64,000 nt of DNA from Gammaproteobacteria bacterium (lineage in GTDB: Bacteria; Pseudomonadota; Gammaproteobacteria; Pseudomonadales; Cellvibrionaceae): contig JAGKWO010000007.1 in assembly GCA_021151835.1 (NCBI GenBank), forward strand, positions 138,797-202,796. Reading direction: 5' to 3'. Position numbers and translations under genes: made by a program. The notes beneath the pieces were generated by a model, which saw nothing but the letters and a program-made list of their open reading frames with translations, ran no database searches and was not told the DNA's origin. This document shows, one piece after another, positions 16,728 through 25,062 of this stretch (its first letter is position 1; every line of letters starts with the position of its first letter).

Positions 16728-17090
16728 ATGAAATCCGGTGATCGTTCGACTGCTCCAACGCCTGATAATCCTTATCACACTAATCGGGGTGATTTGCTCT
16801 TTAACCCCGATGAGCCCGGTACGCTGGGTACCCTTAAAGAAGGTTTTGCCCACGAGGTTGATGACCTGGTCAAACTCGAGCTCACCGCTGAAGAAATGGT
16901 GGGTGATGAGGTGCGGCTAGCGCGCGAGTATGTAAAGGAGGATACCGGTCATTTCTGGAGCGATTTGAAGCAGGAGTTTTTTAACTGGGAATTGGCCACC
17001 GGCCAATTGTTGCTAACGGCAGCTGATCCTACCCGTGTGGAGTGGCATGAGCACCACTGGTGGGGCGATGATGAATCACAGTTTCATTGA
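16728..17090 (+). CDS. YbeL-like (DUF1451-type) protein without zinc ribbon
   Basis: A 120-residue acidic protein. The central part (VDDLVKLELTAEE to ADPTRVEW) resembles E. coli YbeL/DUF1451, a gene that also sits beside leuS in E. coli. The C-terminal C4 zinc ribbon of that family is absent: the protein ends in a Trp/His-rich stretch (HEHHWWGDDESQFH). AGAGG lies upstream of ATG 16728. The 52-base gap to leuS is where the leuS 5' end has been lost, so its own upstream region may be altered. Function unknown. Confidence 0.6.
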   Translation: MKSGDRSTAPTPDNPYHTNRGDLLFNPDEPGTLGTLKEGFAHEVDDLVKLELTAEEMVGDEVRLAREYVKEDTGHFWSDLKQEFFNWELATGQLLLTAADPTRVEWHEHHWWGDDESQFH

Positions 17091-17174
17091 TGCCTGGACG
17101 ATATAAAGACTTTAGCCCGTTCGCTTGCTAAGCTCTCGCGCACCTGACAACAAATAATAGTATGCACGAGAACT

Positions 17175-18104
17175 ATGCCGTCGCCTTCAACCTCTTTTAA
17201 ATCCTTGCGCGCCCGTTTGGGCGCGTTGCTATTTGTGTTATTGCCGTTACCCGGAGTTGCCACCCCTGTGAATGAATTACCAACCGAGCCTGTTTATTTG
17301 TGGGCAGAAAAACCTTTGGTTAAGCCCGACCGCGAACACATCAAGGACCAGCGGGTATATGCGGTGGACAATCCCTCTATCACTCCCTTCTGGCCGCAAC
17401 AGCCTAATGGTGCGGCCGTGGTGATTTTCCCTGGCGGCGGTTATGTGCGCCTGGCGATTGACCATGAGGGATACGATATCGCCAGATGGTTTGCACAGCG
17501 CGGGGTTGCCGCATTTGTCGCTAAATACCGGATGCAGGAATACGGTTTCCCCGCGCCGCTGCTGGACGGTTTGCGTGCGGTGCGGTTGGTGCGTAAAAAC
17601 GCGGTGGCCTGGGGGATCGACCCGGGCAAAATCGGTGTGGTGGGCTTTTCAGCCGGCGGCCATCTGGCTGCCAGCGTTACTACGCGTTTCGGGTTTGGGC
17701 AACAAAATGATCCGCTCGCTGATATCAGTGCCCGGCCCGATTTTGCCGTGCTCGGCTATCCGGTAATTGACCTTGAGGGGCCCGATGCCCATGCCGGTTC
17801 ACGCAAGGCGTTGCTCGGTGAAAAACCGGATGCCCGACTGTTGCATGACAATTCCTTACAATTCCAGGTGACCGATAAAGTGCCGCCCGTGTTTATGCTG
17901 CATGGGGTGGGAGATCAGGCCGTGAAGGTGACTAACAGCCTCGCCTTCTTCACTGAAGTCCAGAAATATAACCAGCAATCCGAGTTGCATATCTACCAAA
18001 CCGGTATCCACGGTGTGGGGATGATCCAGGGGCAAGGCAGTGTTTCCCGTTGGCCGCAAGCACTGGAGGCCTGGTTGCATGAGCGGGGCTTGATCGCTCC
18101 CTGA
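17175..18104 (+). CDS. Secreted alpha/beta hydrolase (acetyl esterase-like)
   Basis: A 309-residue protein with a signal peptide cleaved near residue 30. The alpha/beta fold shows an oxyanion loop FPGGGY, nucleophile elbow GFSAGGH, acid in HGVGDQAV and histidine in GIHGVG. This is the pattern of the bacterial BD-FAE/acetylxylan-esterase-like group. With the two SGNH esterases upstream it fits removal of acetyl groups from plant polysaccharide, which is inference. It stands as a single gene. Confidence 0.82.
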   Translation: MPSPSTSFKSLRARLGALLFVLLPLPGVATPVNELPTEPVYLWAEKPLVKPDREHIKDQRVYAVDNPSITPFWPQQPNGAAVVIFPGGGYVRLAIDHEGYDIARWFAQRGVAAFVAKYRMQEYGFPAPLLDGLRAVRLVRKNAVAWGIDPGKIGVVGFSAGGHLAASVTTRFGFGQQNDPLADISARPDFAVLGYPVIDLEGPDAHAGSRKALLGEKPDARLLHDNSLQFQVTDKVPPVFMLHGVGDQAVKVTNSLAFFTEVQKYNQQSELHIYQTGIHGVGMIQGQGSVSRWPQALEAWLHERGLIAP

Positions 18105-18192
18105 AACTAAAAATTACACTGTTCAAAGGATCTTCGTTGCGGTGCATACCGTCAGCTGAAGTGATGAAACCGGGTATCGGGAGATGCAATTT

Positions 18193-20211
18193 ATGAATTC
18201 ACCACACTCCTCGCCGGTGCTTGAACGATCGCGTGAGTTGCTGGAAATAAATCATGAGAAGGCGCTGGTGATGTATCGCCAGTTGCCCAATGTGCTGCTT
18301 TTCACCTTTGCGGCCAGTTCGGCGCTGATGTTGTATTACCGCGAAATCCAGCAGCTATGGTTTTGGTGGGGGGCCATGCAACTGGTTGGTGGCCTGCGTG
18401 TGCTGAGCTGGTTTTATTGGCGTTACCGCTGGAGCACGGCGGGGAGCTTGCATCAATCCAGCCGCGCAACCTATATCTTCATTGCCCTTTCTTTACTGAC
18501 CGGCGCGCTCTGGGCCTGCTTTTCGATCGCGTTTTTTCCAATTTCTACCGCCTCCCAACGGTTGGTGATCGCATTGCTGATGGCAACGTTGGCGGCCGGC
18601 AGCGTGAATGTATTGGCGCTGGCGCCCTGGGCGAGCCGTATATTTATTGCGCTGTTAATTGGCCCGCTGGTCGTCATGTTTGCCAGCACCGGTGAGCGCA
18701 ATGAGCTGGTCATCGCCGCCCTCGGGATTGCGTTGTTTATCGGTTTGACCGGTTTTGCGCGGGTGGCGGGCCAAAGTGCCCACCATTTACTGGTGATGGC
18801 GCAGGAACGCAACCATAAGTTCGCCAGTGTTTCTGCCCAGCGCGAAGCCTTGCAGCGCGATAAATCCAGCCTCCAGTCCCAGCTCGCTGAAAAACTGGAA
18901 AGCCTGGAGCAGGAAATGACGCTCCGGGAACGTTACGCCGGGGAGCTGGCACGTGTTGCGGCGCTCGATAGCCTGACCGGTTTGCTTAACCGCAGCGCTT
19001 TTGAGCGGGAGTTGCACCAGCACCTGCAAGAGCGAACAAAGGATTTGCCCTTGGCGTTGGTGGCGATAGAAATTCGGCGTTTTGATTTGATCGAATTGCA
19101 AGGCGCGCGCACCAGTGAGCAAGTGCTGGTGGCGATTGCCAATCGACTGCGCGACTTTGGTGGTGGCCAGTTGCTGCTGGCGCGCACAGGCGGCGCCGAG
19201 TTTGCGATGGTATTTTGCGATCCTGAACAGCGCTGGCAAGACCGTGGTGTGTTCTTGCGTGCGGCGCTGCAACGCACCATCGAAACCGACGTTGGGCCGG
19301 TTGCGGTGGATGTCATCCTTGGTATTGCAATAGTAGAGGAGGCTGCACGGGACCTGGAAACCCTGAGCTACCGCGCGTCCATCGCCAAACAAGGCCTGCG
19401 CCAGCGCGGTGCCGGTGGTGTGGTGATGTTTGATGCGGCGATGGAAGTGGAAATCCGTCGCCGCCAGAAATTGCGCTTTGCCCTGCACGCCGCGTTGGAG
19501 GCGCGCAGTTTAACGCTGGTATTCCAACCGATTGAACCCTGCGTGACCCGCGTGCCGCGCAAACTGGAGGCTTTGTTGCGCTGGGCTGATCCCGAACTGG
19601 GAACCGTATCGCCGGCGCTGTTTATCCCGGTCGCCGAGGAGAGTGGCTTGATTCTGCCGCTCGGGCGCTGGGTGTTGCTGGAATCCTGCCGCGCGGCCTT
19701 GTCCTGGCCGGGTGAGGCGATGGTAAGTGTGAATGTATCGGTACAGCAAATCCTGGCGGGCGATCTCGCCAGCGATGTGCGCCGTGCGTTGGAGTTAACC
19801 GGTTTGCTACCGCAACGATTGGAAATCGAAATCACCGAAAGTGTGTTTTCACGTGATATCGAAACTATCTGCACGGTACTGGAACAGGTGCGTGCGATGG
19901 GTGTAAGCATTGCCATTGATGACTTCGGTACCGGTTATTCGTCGCTCGCGTATTTGCGTCACCTTCCGGTTGATGTGATCAAAATTGACCGGTGCTTTAT
20001 CCAATCCCTCGACCAGGGTGCGCGCAAATTATTGCTTGCCTCATTGTCCATGGCGCGTGGCCTTGGGTTCAAAGTGGTGGTGGAAGGCGTGGAAACCGCA
20101 GAGCAACAGAATTTGCTCGTGGCTATGGGAGTGGATTATTTGCAGGGTTATTTGATAGCGCGCCCGATGCTCGCCAGCGATGTGGTGGGGTGGCTGGATA
20201 ATAGGGGTTAG
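18193..20211 (+). CDS. Membrane GGDEF-EAL protein with degenerate GGDEF
   Basis: A 672-residue c-di-GMP protein. The first ~200 residues hold about five or six membrane helices. A coiled-coil-like linker follows, then a GGDEF domain whose active site reads GGAEF (residues 333-337), so cyclase activity is unlikely. An EAL domain follows with EALLRW, ITESVF and DDFGTGYSSLAYL intact, so c-di-GMP hydrolysis is expected. The start at 18193 has GGGAG nine bases upstream. ATG 18184 lies on top of that site. Single-gene unit between the esterase and rplU. Confidence 0.88.
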   Translation: MNSPHSSPVLERSRELLEINHEKALVMYRQLPNVLLFTFAASSALMLYYREIQQLWFWWGAMQLVGGLRVLSWFYWRYRWSTAGSLHQSSRATYIFIALSLLTGALWACFSIAFFPISTASQRLVIALLMATLAAGSVNVLALAPWASRIFIALLIGPLVVMFASTGERNELVIAALGIALFIGLTGFARVAGQSAHHLLVMAQERNHKFASVSAQREALQRDKSSLQSQLAEKLESLEQEMTLRERYAGELARVAALDSLTGLLNRSAFERELHQHLQERTKDLPLALVAIEIRRFDLIELQGARTSEQVLVAIANRLRDFGGGQLLLARTGGAEFAMVFCDPEQRWQDRGVFLRAALQRTIETDVGPVAVDVILGIAIVEEAARDLETLSYRASIAKQGLRQRGAGGVVMFDAAMEVEIRRRQKLRFALHAALEARSLTLVFQPIEPCVTRVPRKLEALLRWADPELGTVSPALFIPVAEESGLILPLGRWVLLESCRAALSWPGEAMVSVNVSVQQILAGDLASDVRRALELTGLLPQRLEIEITESVFSRDIETICTVLEQVRAMGVSIAIDDFGTGYSSLAYLRHLPVDVIKIDRCFIQSLDQGARKLLLASLSMARGLGFKVVVEGVETAEQQNLLVAMGVDYLQGYLIARPMLASDVVGWLDNRG

Positions 20212-20238
20212 GCTGACTATAAAATATCCAGTTTCGAC

Positions 20239-20268
20239 TTGCAGTGACACTCACCCTTGGCATACAAT
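20239..20268 (+). promoter_or_regulatory. Candidate sigma-70 promoter of rplU-rpmA
   Basis: TTGCAG at 20239-20244 and TACAAT at 20263-20268 are separated by 18 bases, followed by a leader of about 90 bases before the rplU ATG. The leader contains a GC-rich dyad but no known riboregulator that I can name. Confidence 0.5.
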
Positions 20269-20364
20269 CGCCGCCCCTGTAAAAACAGGCATACGACGCT
20301 AGTCCCAAACGCCATAGGCATGTCGCCCGGCTACTTCGCGTCGTCCAGCGTTTTGGAGCAAACA

Positions 20365-20546
20365 ATGAGCGCATACGCAATTTTTGAAAGCGGTGGCAAA
20401 CAGCATCGCGTAGTTGTGGGTGAAACCCTCAAACTCGAAAAAATCGATTTCGCCACCGGTGGCGTTGTTGAATTCAACAAAGTTTACCTGGTTGCCGTCA
20501 CCGTCAGTGGTTCACTGAAGTGAAAATCACTGCTATCAAAGGTTAA
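20365..20546 (+). pseudogene. rplU: Ribosomal protein L21 gene with internal deletion
   Basis: The first 44 codons encode a normal L21 start (AYAIFESGGKQHRV and EFNKVYLVA). From about 20496 the sequence resumes in a different frame with HRQWFTEVKITAIKG and a stop at 20544-20546, which is the normal L21 C-terminus. About 44 central residues are missing and the frame is broken, so the reading frame from the ATG stops at 20523 after 52 residues. L21 binds 23S rRNA and is normally ~103 residues. The gene sits in its usual place before rpmA. A sequencing or assembly deletion is at least as likely as a true lesion. Confidence 0.9.
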
Positions 20547-20562
20547 TTGAGGAGTTTAGAAA

Positions 20563-20823
20563 ATGGCTCACAAGAAAGGGGTAGGTAGTTCCCGTAACGG
20601 TCGCGATTCAGAAGCGAAACGCCTTGGTGTTAAAGCATTCGGCGGTGAATTGATTTCTGGCGGCAGCATTATTGTTCGTCAACGTGGTACCAAATACCAC
20701 GCTGGTCCAAACGTGGGTCTGGGTAAAGACCACACGCTGTTCGCGAAAGTGGACGGTCACGTTAAGTTCGAAGTGAAAGGCGCTTTCGGTCGTCAATACG
20801 TCAGCATCATCCCTGCTGTTTAA
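20563..20823 (+). CDS. rpmA: 50S ribosomal protein L27
   Basis: An 86-residue ribosomal protein whose N-terminus reaches the peptidyl transferase centre. MAHKKGVGSSRNGRDSEAKR and QRGTKYHAGPNVG are diagnostic. GAGGAG lies eight bases before the ATG. It lies 16 bases after the rplU end and is followed by an intrinsic terminator, so rplU-rpmA form one operon and obgE is separate here. Confidence 0.98.
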   Translation: MAHKKGVGSSRNGRDSEAKRLGVKAFGGELISGGSIIVRQRGTKYHAGPNVGLGKDHTLFAKVDGHVKFEVKGAFGRQYVSIIPAV

Positions 20824-20877
20824 TATTGCGTCCAGAGTAAGCCGGCTTGCTGCTTGCAGCGGGCAATGAAGAACAAT

Positions 20878-20911
20878 AAAAAAGCCCTGCCGTTTCCGTC
20901 AGGGCTTTTTT
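20878..20911. terminator. Terminator of rplU-rpmA
   Basis: AAAAAAGCCCTG and CAGGGCTTTTTT pair across a ten-base loop, with T- and A-runs on both sides. Confidence 0.92.
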
Positions 20912-21065
20912 ATATTCAGGACGAATGGGCAGGTGATTTGCTCCCTGCATAATCTGCACTTCCGCCATCCATGGCGGTCGTATGTCGCGGGTGCATGGAT
21001 GCACAGGAGCGACGATATTCAGGACGAATGGTACGCGAGCATGGATGCACAATAAGCGACGATAT
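20912..21065. repeat. Intergenic palindromic/direct repeat cluster upstream of obgE
   Basis: ATATTCAGGACGAATGG occurs at 20912-20928 and again at 21015-21031. GCATGGATGCACA occurs at 20993-21005 and 21039-21051, each time followed within a few bases by AGCGACGATAT. Perfect dyads CCGCCAT/ATGGCGG (20962-20977) and GTGCAT/ATGCAC (20991-21004) lie inside. It looks like a dispersed REP-like element, partly duplicated in tandem. Confidence 0.7.
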
Positions 21066-21135
21066 CCGGCTGATGAGCAGCCTGTTCGCAGTTTGCGATT
21101 ATTTTTTAGTTTTCTTTATTCCTGTGGAGTGCGTT

Positions 21136-22338
21136 GTGAAATTTGTTGATGAAGCCCCAATTCATGTCGAAGCCGGTAAAGGCGGCAACGGATTCATGAG
21201 CTTCCGTAGGGAGAAGTTTATTTCCAAAGGTGGTCCGGACGGCGGTGATGGCGGTGATGGTGGCAGTGTTTACCTGGTGGCCGATGAAAACCTGAACACG
21301 CTGATCGATTATCGTTTTGTGCCCAAATACCGCGCTGAAAATGGCGAGAAAGGTGGCAGTAAGGATTGTACCGGTGCGAAAGGTGCCGATTTATTTTTAC
21401 CGGTTCCGGTAGGGACTACGGTTATCGACATGGATACTGAAGAAGTATTTGGCGATTTAACCGAGCACGGCCAAAAACTCAAAGTCGCCCAGGGCGGATT
21501 CCACGGTTTGGGCAATACCCGTTTTAAAACCAGTACCAACCGCACCCCGCGCAAAACCTCGCCCGGTACGGAAGGTGAAATGCGCAATTTGAAACTTGAA
21601 TTAAAAGTGCTTGCTGATGTGGGCATGCTCGGTTTGCCCAATGCCGGTAAATCCAGTTTTATTCGCGCAGTAAGTTCGGCAAAACCAAAGGTTGCAGATT
21701 ATCCCTTCACCACCCTGGTGCCAAATCTCGGTGTGGTAAAAGTACAGCAACACCGCAGCTTTGTGATCGCGGATATTCCCGGTGTAATCGAAGGTGCTGC
21801 AGAAGGGGCCGGCCTTGGTGTGCGTTTCCTCAAGCATTTAACGCGTTGCCGCGTGCTCATGCATATGGTGGATATGGCGCCGGTCGATGAATCCAGCCCC
21901 GCTGAAAACGTGCGGATGATCGCCCATGAATTGGAAAAATTCAGCCCCACGCTGGCCAAGCGCGAGCGCTGGTTGTTGTTAAATAAAATTGATTTATTGC
22001 CACCCGATGAAGTGGAAGCGCGCTGCCAGGCCGTGGTGGATGAATTGGGTTGGACCGGCCCGGTATTCCGCATTTCTGCATTGAATCGCGAAGGCACTAT
22101 GCCACTTGCGGGCAAGGCGATGGACCTTCTGGAGCAAATCTGGGAAGAAGAAAAATCCAATCCTGAAGCGCGTGAGCGCGAGCTGGAGTTGCAAGAAAAA
22201 ATGGCGCAAGAGGCGCGTGATCGCATTGAAGAATTGCGTGAACGCCAACGCGAAGCGCGCCGCGCGCGCGGCGAAGATGATGACGATAATTTCAATGAAG
22301 ATGACTATGACGTTGAAGTTATTTACGTTAACCACTAA
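21136..22338 (+). CDS. obgE: Obg family GTPase
   Basis: A 400-residue ribosome-associated GTPase needed for 50S assembly. The glycine-rich Obg fold spans about residues 1-158 (FVDEAPIHVEAGKGGNG and GGPDGGDGGDGGSVYL). The G domain follows with GLPNAGKSS, DIPGVIEGA, NKID and the SAL motif. The C-terminus is highly charged with an Asp-rich run. I chose GTG 21136, six bases after GGAG, since the protein then starts at the conserved KFVDEA. The frame is open 55 codons further upstream through the repeat cluster. Confidence 0.96.
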   Translation: MKFVDEAPIHVEAGKGGNGFMSFRREKFISKGGPDGGDGGDGGSVYLVADENLNTLIDYRFVPKYRAENGEKGGSKDCTGAKGADLFLPVPVGTTVIDMDTEEVFGDLTEHGQKLKVAQGGFHGLGNTRFKTSTNRTPRKTSPGTEGEMRNLKLELKVLADVGMLGLPNAGKSSFIRAVSSAKPKVADYPFTTLVPNLGVVKVQQHRSFVIADIPGVIEGAAEGAGLGVRFLKHLTRCRVLMHMVDMAPVDESSPAENVRMIAHELEKFSPTLAKRERWLLLNKIDLLPPDEVEARCQAVVDELGWTGPVFRISALNREGTMPLAGKAMDLLEQIWEEEKSNPEARERELELQEKMAQEARDRIEELRERQREARRARGEDDDDNFNEDDYDVEVIYVNH

Positions 22339-22376
22339 TCGCTGATGATTGGTTGCGACGCAAAATAGTGTAACCT

Positions 22377-22402
22377 CACGCCCGGGCTCCGCTCCGGGCG
22401 TG
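22377..22402 (+). terminator. GC hairpin after obgE
   Basis: CACGCCCGG and CCGGGCGTG form a perfect nine-base stem. The following T-content is weak, so termination strength is uncertain. Confidence 0.55.
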
Positions 22403-22481
22403 TTGCATTAAGAGCCGGGTGTTTTGCATTCAATCAAACAACGTTATAAAAATTCACATTATTCTCGAGCGCATTTATTTT

Positions 22482-23606
22482 ATGAGCAAAAGAGACATTA
22501 TTCCCCACGCAAAACGCTGGGTAGTAAAAATTGGTAGCGCGCTGTTAACCAACGATGGCAAAGGCCTGGATACGGCCGCAATTGCCGGTTGGGTCCAGCA
22601 AATGGCCGAGCTGCGTTTGCGCGGTATCGAATTGGTGCTGGTATCATCCGGTGCGGTAGCGGCAGGTATGCGTCGTTTGGGTTGGTCTTCGCGCCCGACA
22701 GAAATTCATCAACTGCAAGCGGCGGCGGCGGTTGGTCAAATGGGTTTGGTACAAACCTACGAAGTGGAATTCCAGCGCTACGGTTTACTTACTGCACAGG
22801 TATTGCTGGATCACGATGATCTCTCCTCGCGCCAGCGCTATTTGAATGCACGTTCTACGTTAAAAACCTTGGTGAGTTTGAATGTTGTTCCGGTGATTAA
22901 TGAGAATGACACGGTTACCACCGAAGAAATCCGCTTTGGTGATAACGACACTCTGGGAGCGTTGGTTGCCAATTTAATTGAAGCGGATTTGTTGGTCATT
23001 CTTACCGACCAGAAAGGCATGTACGACAGTGATCCGCGTTCAAATCCCGCTGCACAATTGCTAAGTGAAATTGCAGCCATTGATACACGCCTCGAACAAA
23101 TGGCGGGCGGCACCGGCGGTGCATTGGGGCGTGGCGGAATGATTACCAAAGTGCGTGCAGCGCGGGTAGCTGCACGTTCCGGTGCGGACACGGTGATTGT
23201 TGGTGGCCGCATTGAAAATGCATTACTGCGCATCGCGGCGGGCGACAATATCGGCACCTTTTTGTGGGCTGACCAACAACCGCAAGCGGCGCGCAAGCGC
23301 TGGATTTCCGGCCAATTGCAAACTCGCGGCACCCTGGTGCTGGACGATGGTGCGGTGCGTGTCGTGCGCGAGCAAGGTAAAAGTTTATTACCGGTGGGTG
23401 TTAAAGAAGTGCGCGGCGATTTCACCCGTGGTGATATGGTTGTTTGTGTTGATTTGCTCGGAAAAGAAATTGCGCGCGGGCTGGTTAATTACCACGCTGA
23501 AGAAGCGCAGAAAATTATTGGTAAACCCAGCAGCCAGATTCCGGAAATCCTGGGATACCAGGACGATAACGAATTAATCCATCGCGATAACCTGGTGCTC
23601 AGCTAG
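22482..23606 (+). CDS. proB: Glutamate 5-kinase
   Basis: A 374-residue enzyme making gamma-glutamyl phosphate, the first step of proline synthesis. The amino-acid kinase domain shows VVKIGSALLT, VSSGAVAAGM, NENDTV, FGDNDTLGALVA and the conserved GTGGALGRGGMITK. A PUA domain occupies the last ~100 residues. ATG 22482 gives the usual length. The open frame back to 22419 has no ribosome site. proB follows obgE as in many Gammaproteobacteria. proA is not in the window. Confidence 0.96.
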   Translation: MSKRDIIPHAKRWVVKIGSALLTNDGKGLDTAAIAGWVQQMAELRLRGIELVLVSSGAVAAGMRRLGWSSRPTEIHQLQAAAAVGQMGLVQTYEVEFQRYGLLTAQVLLDHDDLSSRQRYLNARSTLKTLVSLNVVPVINENDTVTTEEIRFGDNDTLGALVANLIEADLLVILTDQKGMYDSDPRSNPAAQLLSEIAAIDTRLEQMAGGTGGALGRGGMITKVRAARVAARSGADTVIVGGRIENALLRIAAGDNIGTFLWADQQPQAARKRWISGQLQTRGTLVLDDGAVRVVREQGKSLLPVGVKEVRGDFTRGDMVVCVDLLGKEIARGLVNYHAEEAQKIIGKPSSQIPEILGYQDDNELIHRDNLVLS

Positions 23607-23634
23607 ATTATTTTTCTGATCCATTCCTCTGGAT

Positions 23635-23670
23635 AAAAAAAGCCCGCGTTTATATTCGCGGGCTTTTTTT
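23635..23670. terminator. Bidirectional terminator after proB
   Basis: AAAAAAAGCCCGCG and CGCGGGCTTTTTTT pair across an eight-base AT-rich loop, serving proB and the convergent acyltransferase. Confidence 0.93.
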
Positions 23671-23727
23671 TGGAAAAAATAATGAGCGATTAATCCATCG
23701 GTTATCGGCTGGCTCTGGCTACCGCTA

Positions 23728-24765
23728 TTACGAAATAGTCCGGATGCTGATTTTATTGGCAATTTTATTTAACAAACTGCTCTCTTTATAGAGTTTGCGC
23801 AAATAACCCATCGCCGGTTTTTCGATGGTATAAGTTAACAGCGTACCTAATACAAGACCGGTAACCAATGCGCAGGCTATGCCGAGGTAGGGCGATATAT
23901 TGTATTGGTAAAACAACTGGATAATGGTGTAACCAATATTCTGGTGAATTAAATAAAATGAATAGGAAATGGTACCCATGAATACCAGCGGCTTATAAGA
24001 AAACAGCGCAAGCTTGTCATTGATAGCACAATAAAATAAACCATAAATCACGGTGATAATAAGCGCGCCCGGCAATGGGTATTGCACATACAAACTGAGT
24101 AACGAAAGGGCGATTACGCTGTAGGTAATTTTATTGGCACTGCCATCCCATATACGGTAAAAGCAAATTCCTGCCGCAAACAGGCCGATATAATCGAGTA
24201 ATAATAAATAACGCAACCGCATGGGGACTAATTCAACCAGGTCAGTAAGGGCCAGGGCGGCGGCAATCAACACCCATACAAATAACCAGCGATCAATCTG
24301 TGGTAACTGGCGCGTCAAAAAAAGCACAAACATCCAGAAATAAAACGCCAGCTCCAGCGTGAGGGTCCAATAAACACCATCAATATGGCGCACGCCTACA
24401 TATCCTTGCAACATCGAATAATTGATAAGCAAGTCGCTGAATTGCGCAATCCGGTTTTCCGGGCCGTATAAATACATAATTAAAAAAGTAATGGTAGCGG
24501 CAACCCAGTACACAGGGAAAAGCCGAGAGAAACGTGACCAGATAAAATCGAATGGATGTTTGATGCGCGAGAGCGTCCAGAAAATAACAAATCCGCTCAC
24601 CAGGAAAAATAAATGCACGCCGTAGTAACCAAACTGGAACGCGGCAGGCACGGAAAACTGGTGGCCGTAATCAAGGTGGTAGTGATAAAAAAAATGGTAG
24701 AAAGCCACAGCCAGGGCGGCAAAGCCGCGCAAGCCATCCAAAGCGGTAAGGCGCCGGGAATTCAT
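23728..24765 (-). CDS. Acyltransferase 3 family membrane protein
   Basis: A 345-residue protein with about ten membrane helices. LTALDGLRGFAALAVAFYHF at the start holds the conserved family arginine and histidine, and GVHLFFLVSGFVIF follows. WSRFSRLFPVYW is the expected RLFP-type block. Such enzymes O-acylate surface or secreted sugars. The start at 24765 has AGGAC upstream. The longer frame to 24828 adds 21 residues without support. No polysaccharide synthesis genes are adjacent, so the acceptor is unknown. Confidence 0.88.
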   Translation of the reverse strand: MNSRRLTALDGLRGFAALAVAFYHFFYHYHLDYGHQFSVPAAFQFGYYGVHLFFLVSGFVIFWTLSRIKHPFDFIWSRFSRLFPVYWVAATITFLIMYLYGPENRIAQFSDLLINYSMLQGYVGVRHIDGVYWTLTLELAFYFWMFVLFLTRQLPQIDRWLFVWVLIAAALALTDLVELVPMRLRYLLLLDYIGLFAAGICFYRIWDGSANKITYSVIALSLLSLYVQYPLPGALIITVIYGLFYCAINDKLALFSYKPLVFMGTISYSFYLIHQNIGYTIIQLFYQYNISPYLGIACALVTGLVLGTLLTYTIEKPAMGYLRKLYKESSLLNKIANKISIRTIS

Positions 24766-24979
24766 GTTGACTGTCCTTTGAATTAAAAGGGAAGGGTGTC
24801 GTCTATAGTTGAGTGCAAATAAATTCAAGCAATTGTCGCGCCTGAATGTGGGCTGAGGTCCACAATTGGCGGGGAAATTATCGAAATTGGAAAGAATTCA
24901 CAAAAGAATGGATACACAGGAGATGATTTGAGCGTGGCACAGTATTAATGTGTTTTGAATGCCACACTTGAGACGCTAT

Positions 24980-25029
24980 GTGCACCGTGAACGTTAATCG
25001 GTTTTTGCAAAATTAACATTCTGGTGCAC
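24980..25029. repeat. Long imperfect hairpin downstream of the PEP-CTERM gene
   Basis: GTGCACC...GTTAAT (24980-24996) pairs with ATTAAC...GGTGCAC (25012-25029) with small bulges around a 15-base loop. It may stabilise or end the nuclease/PEP-CTERM transcript. There is no T-run in that direction. Confidence 0.5.
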
Positions 25030-25062
25030 CTGTTTTTGTACGAAAGCAGAAAAATGCCGATG

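Noticed and set aside
18787..19488. Minus-strand frame inside the GGDEF-EAL gene
   Set aside because: Antisense shadow of a clear c-di-GMP protein.
20365..20523. Programmed frameshift in rplU
   Set aside because: About 44 codons of conserved L21 sequence are missing, which a one-base shift cannot explain.
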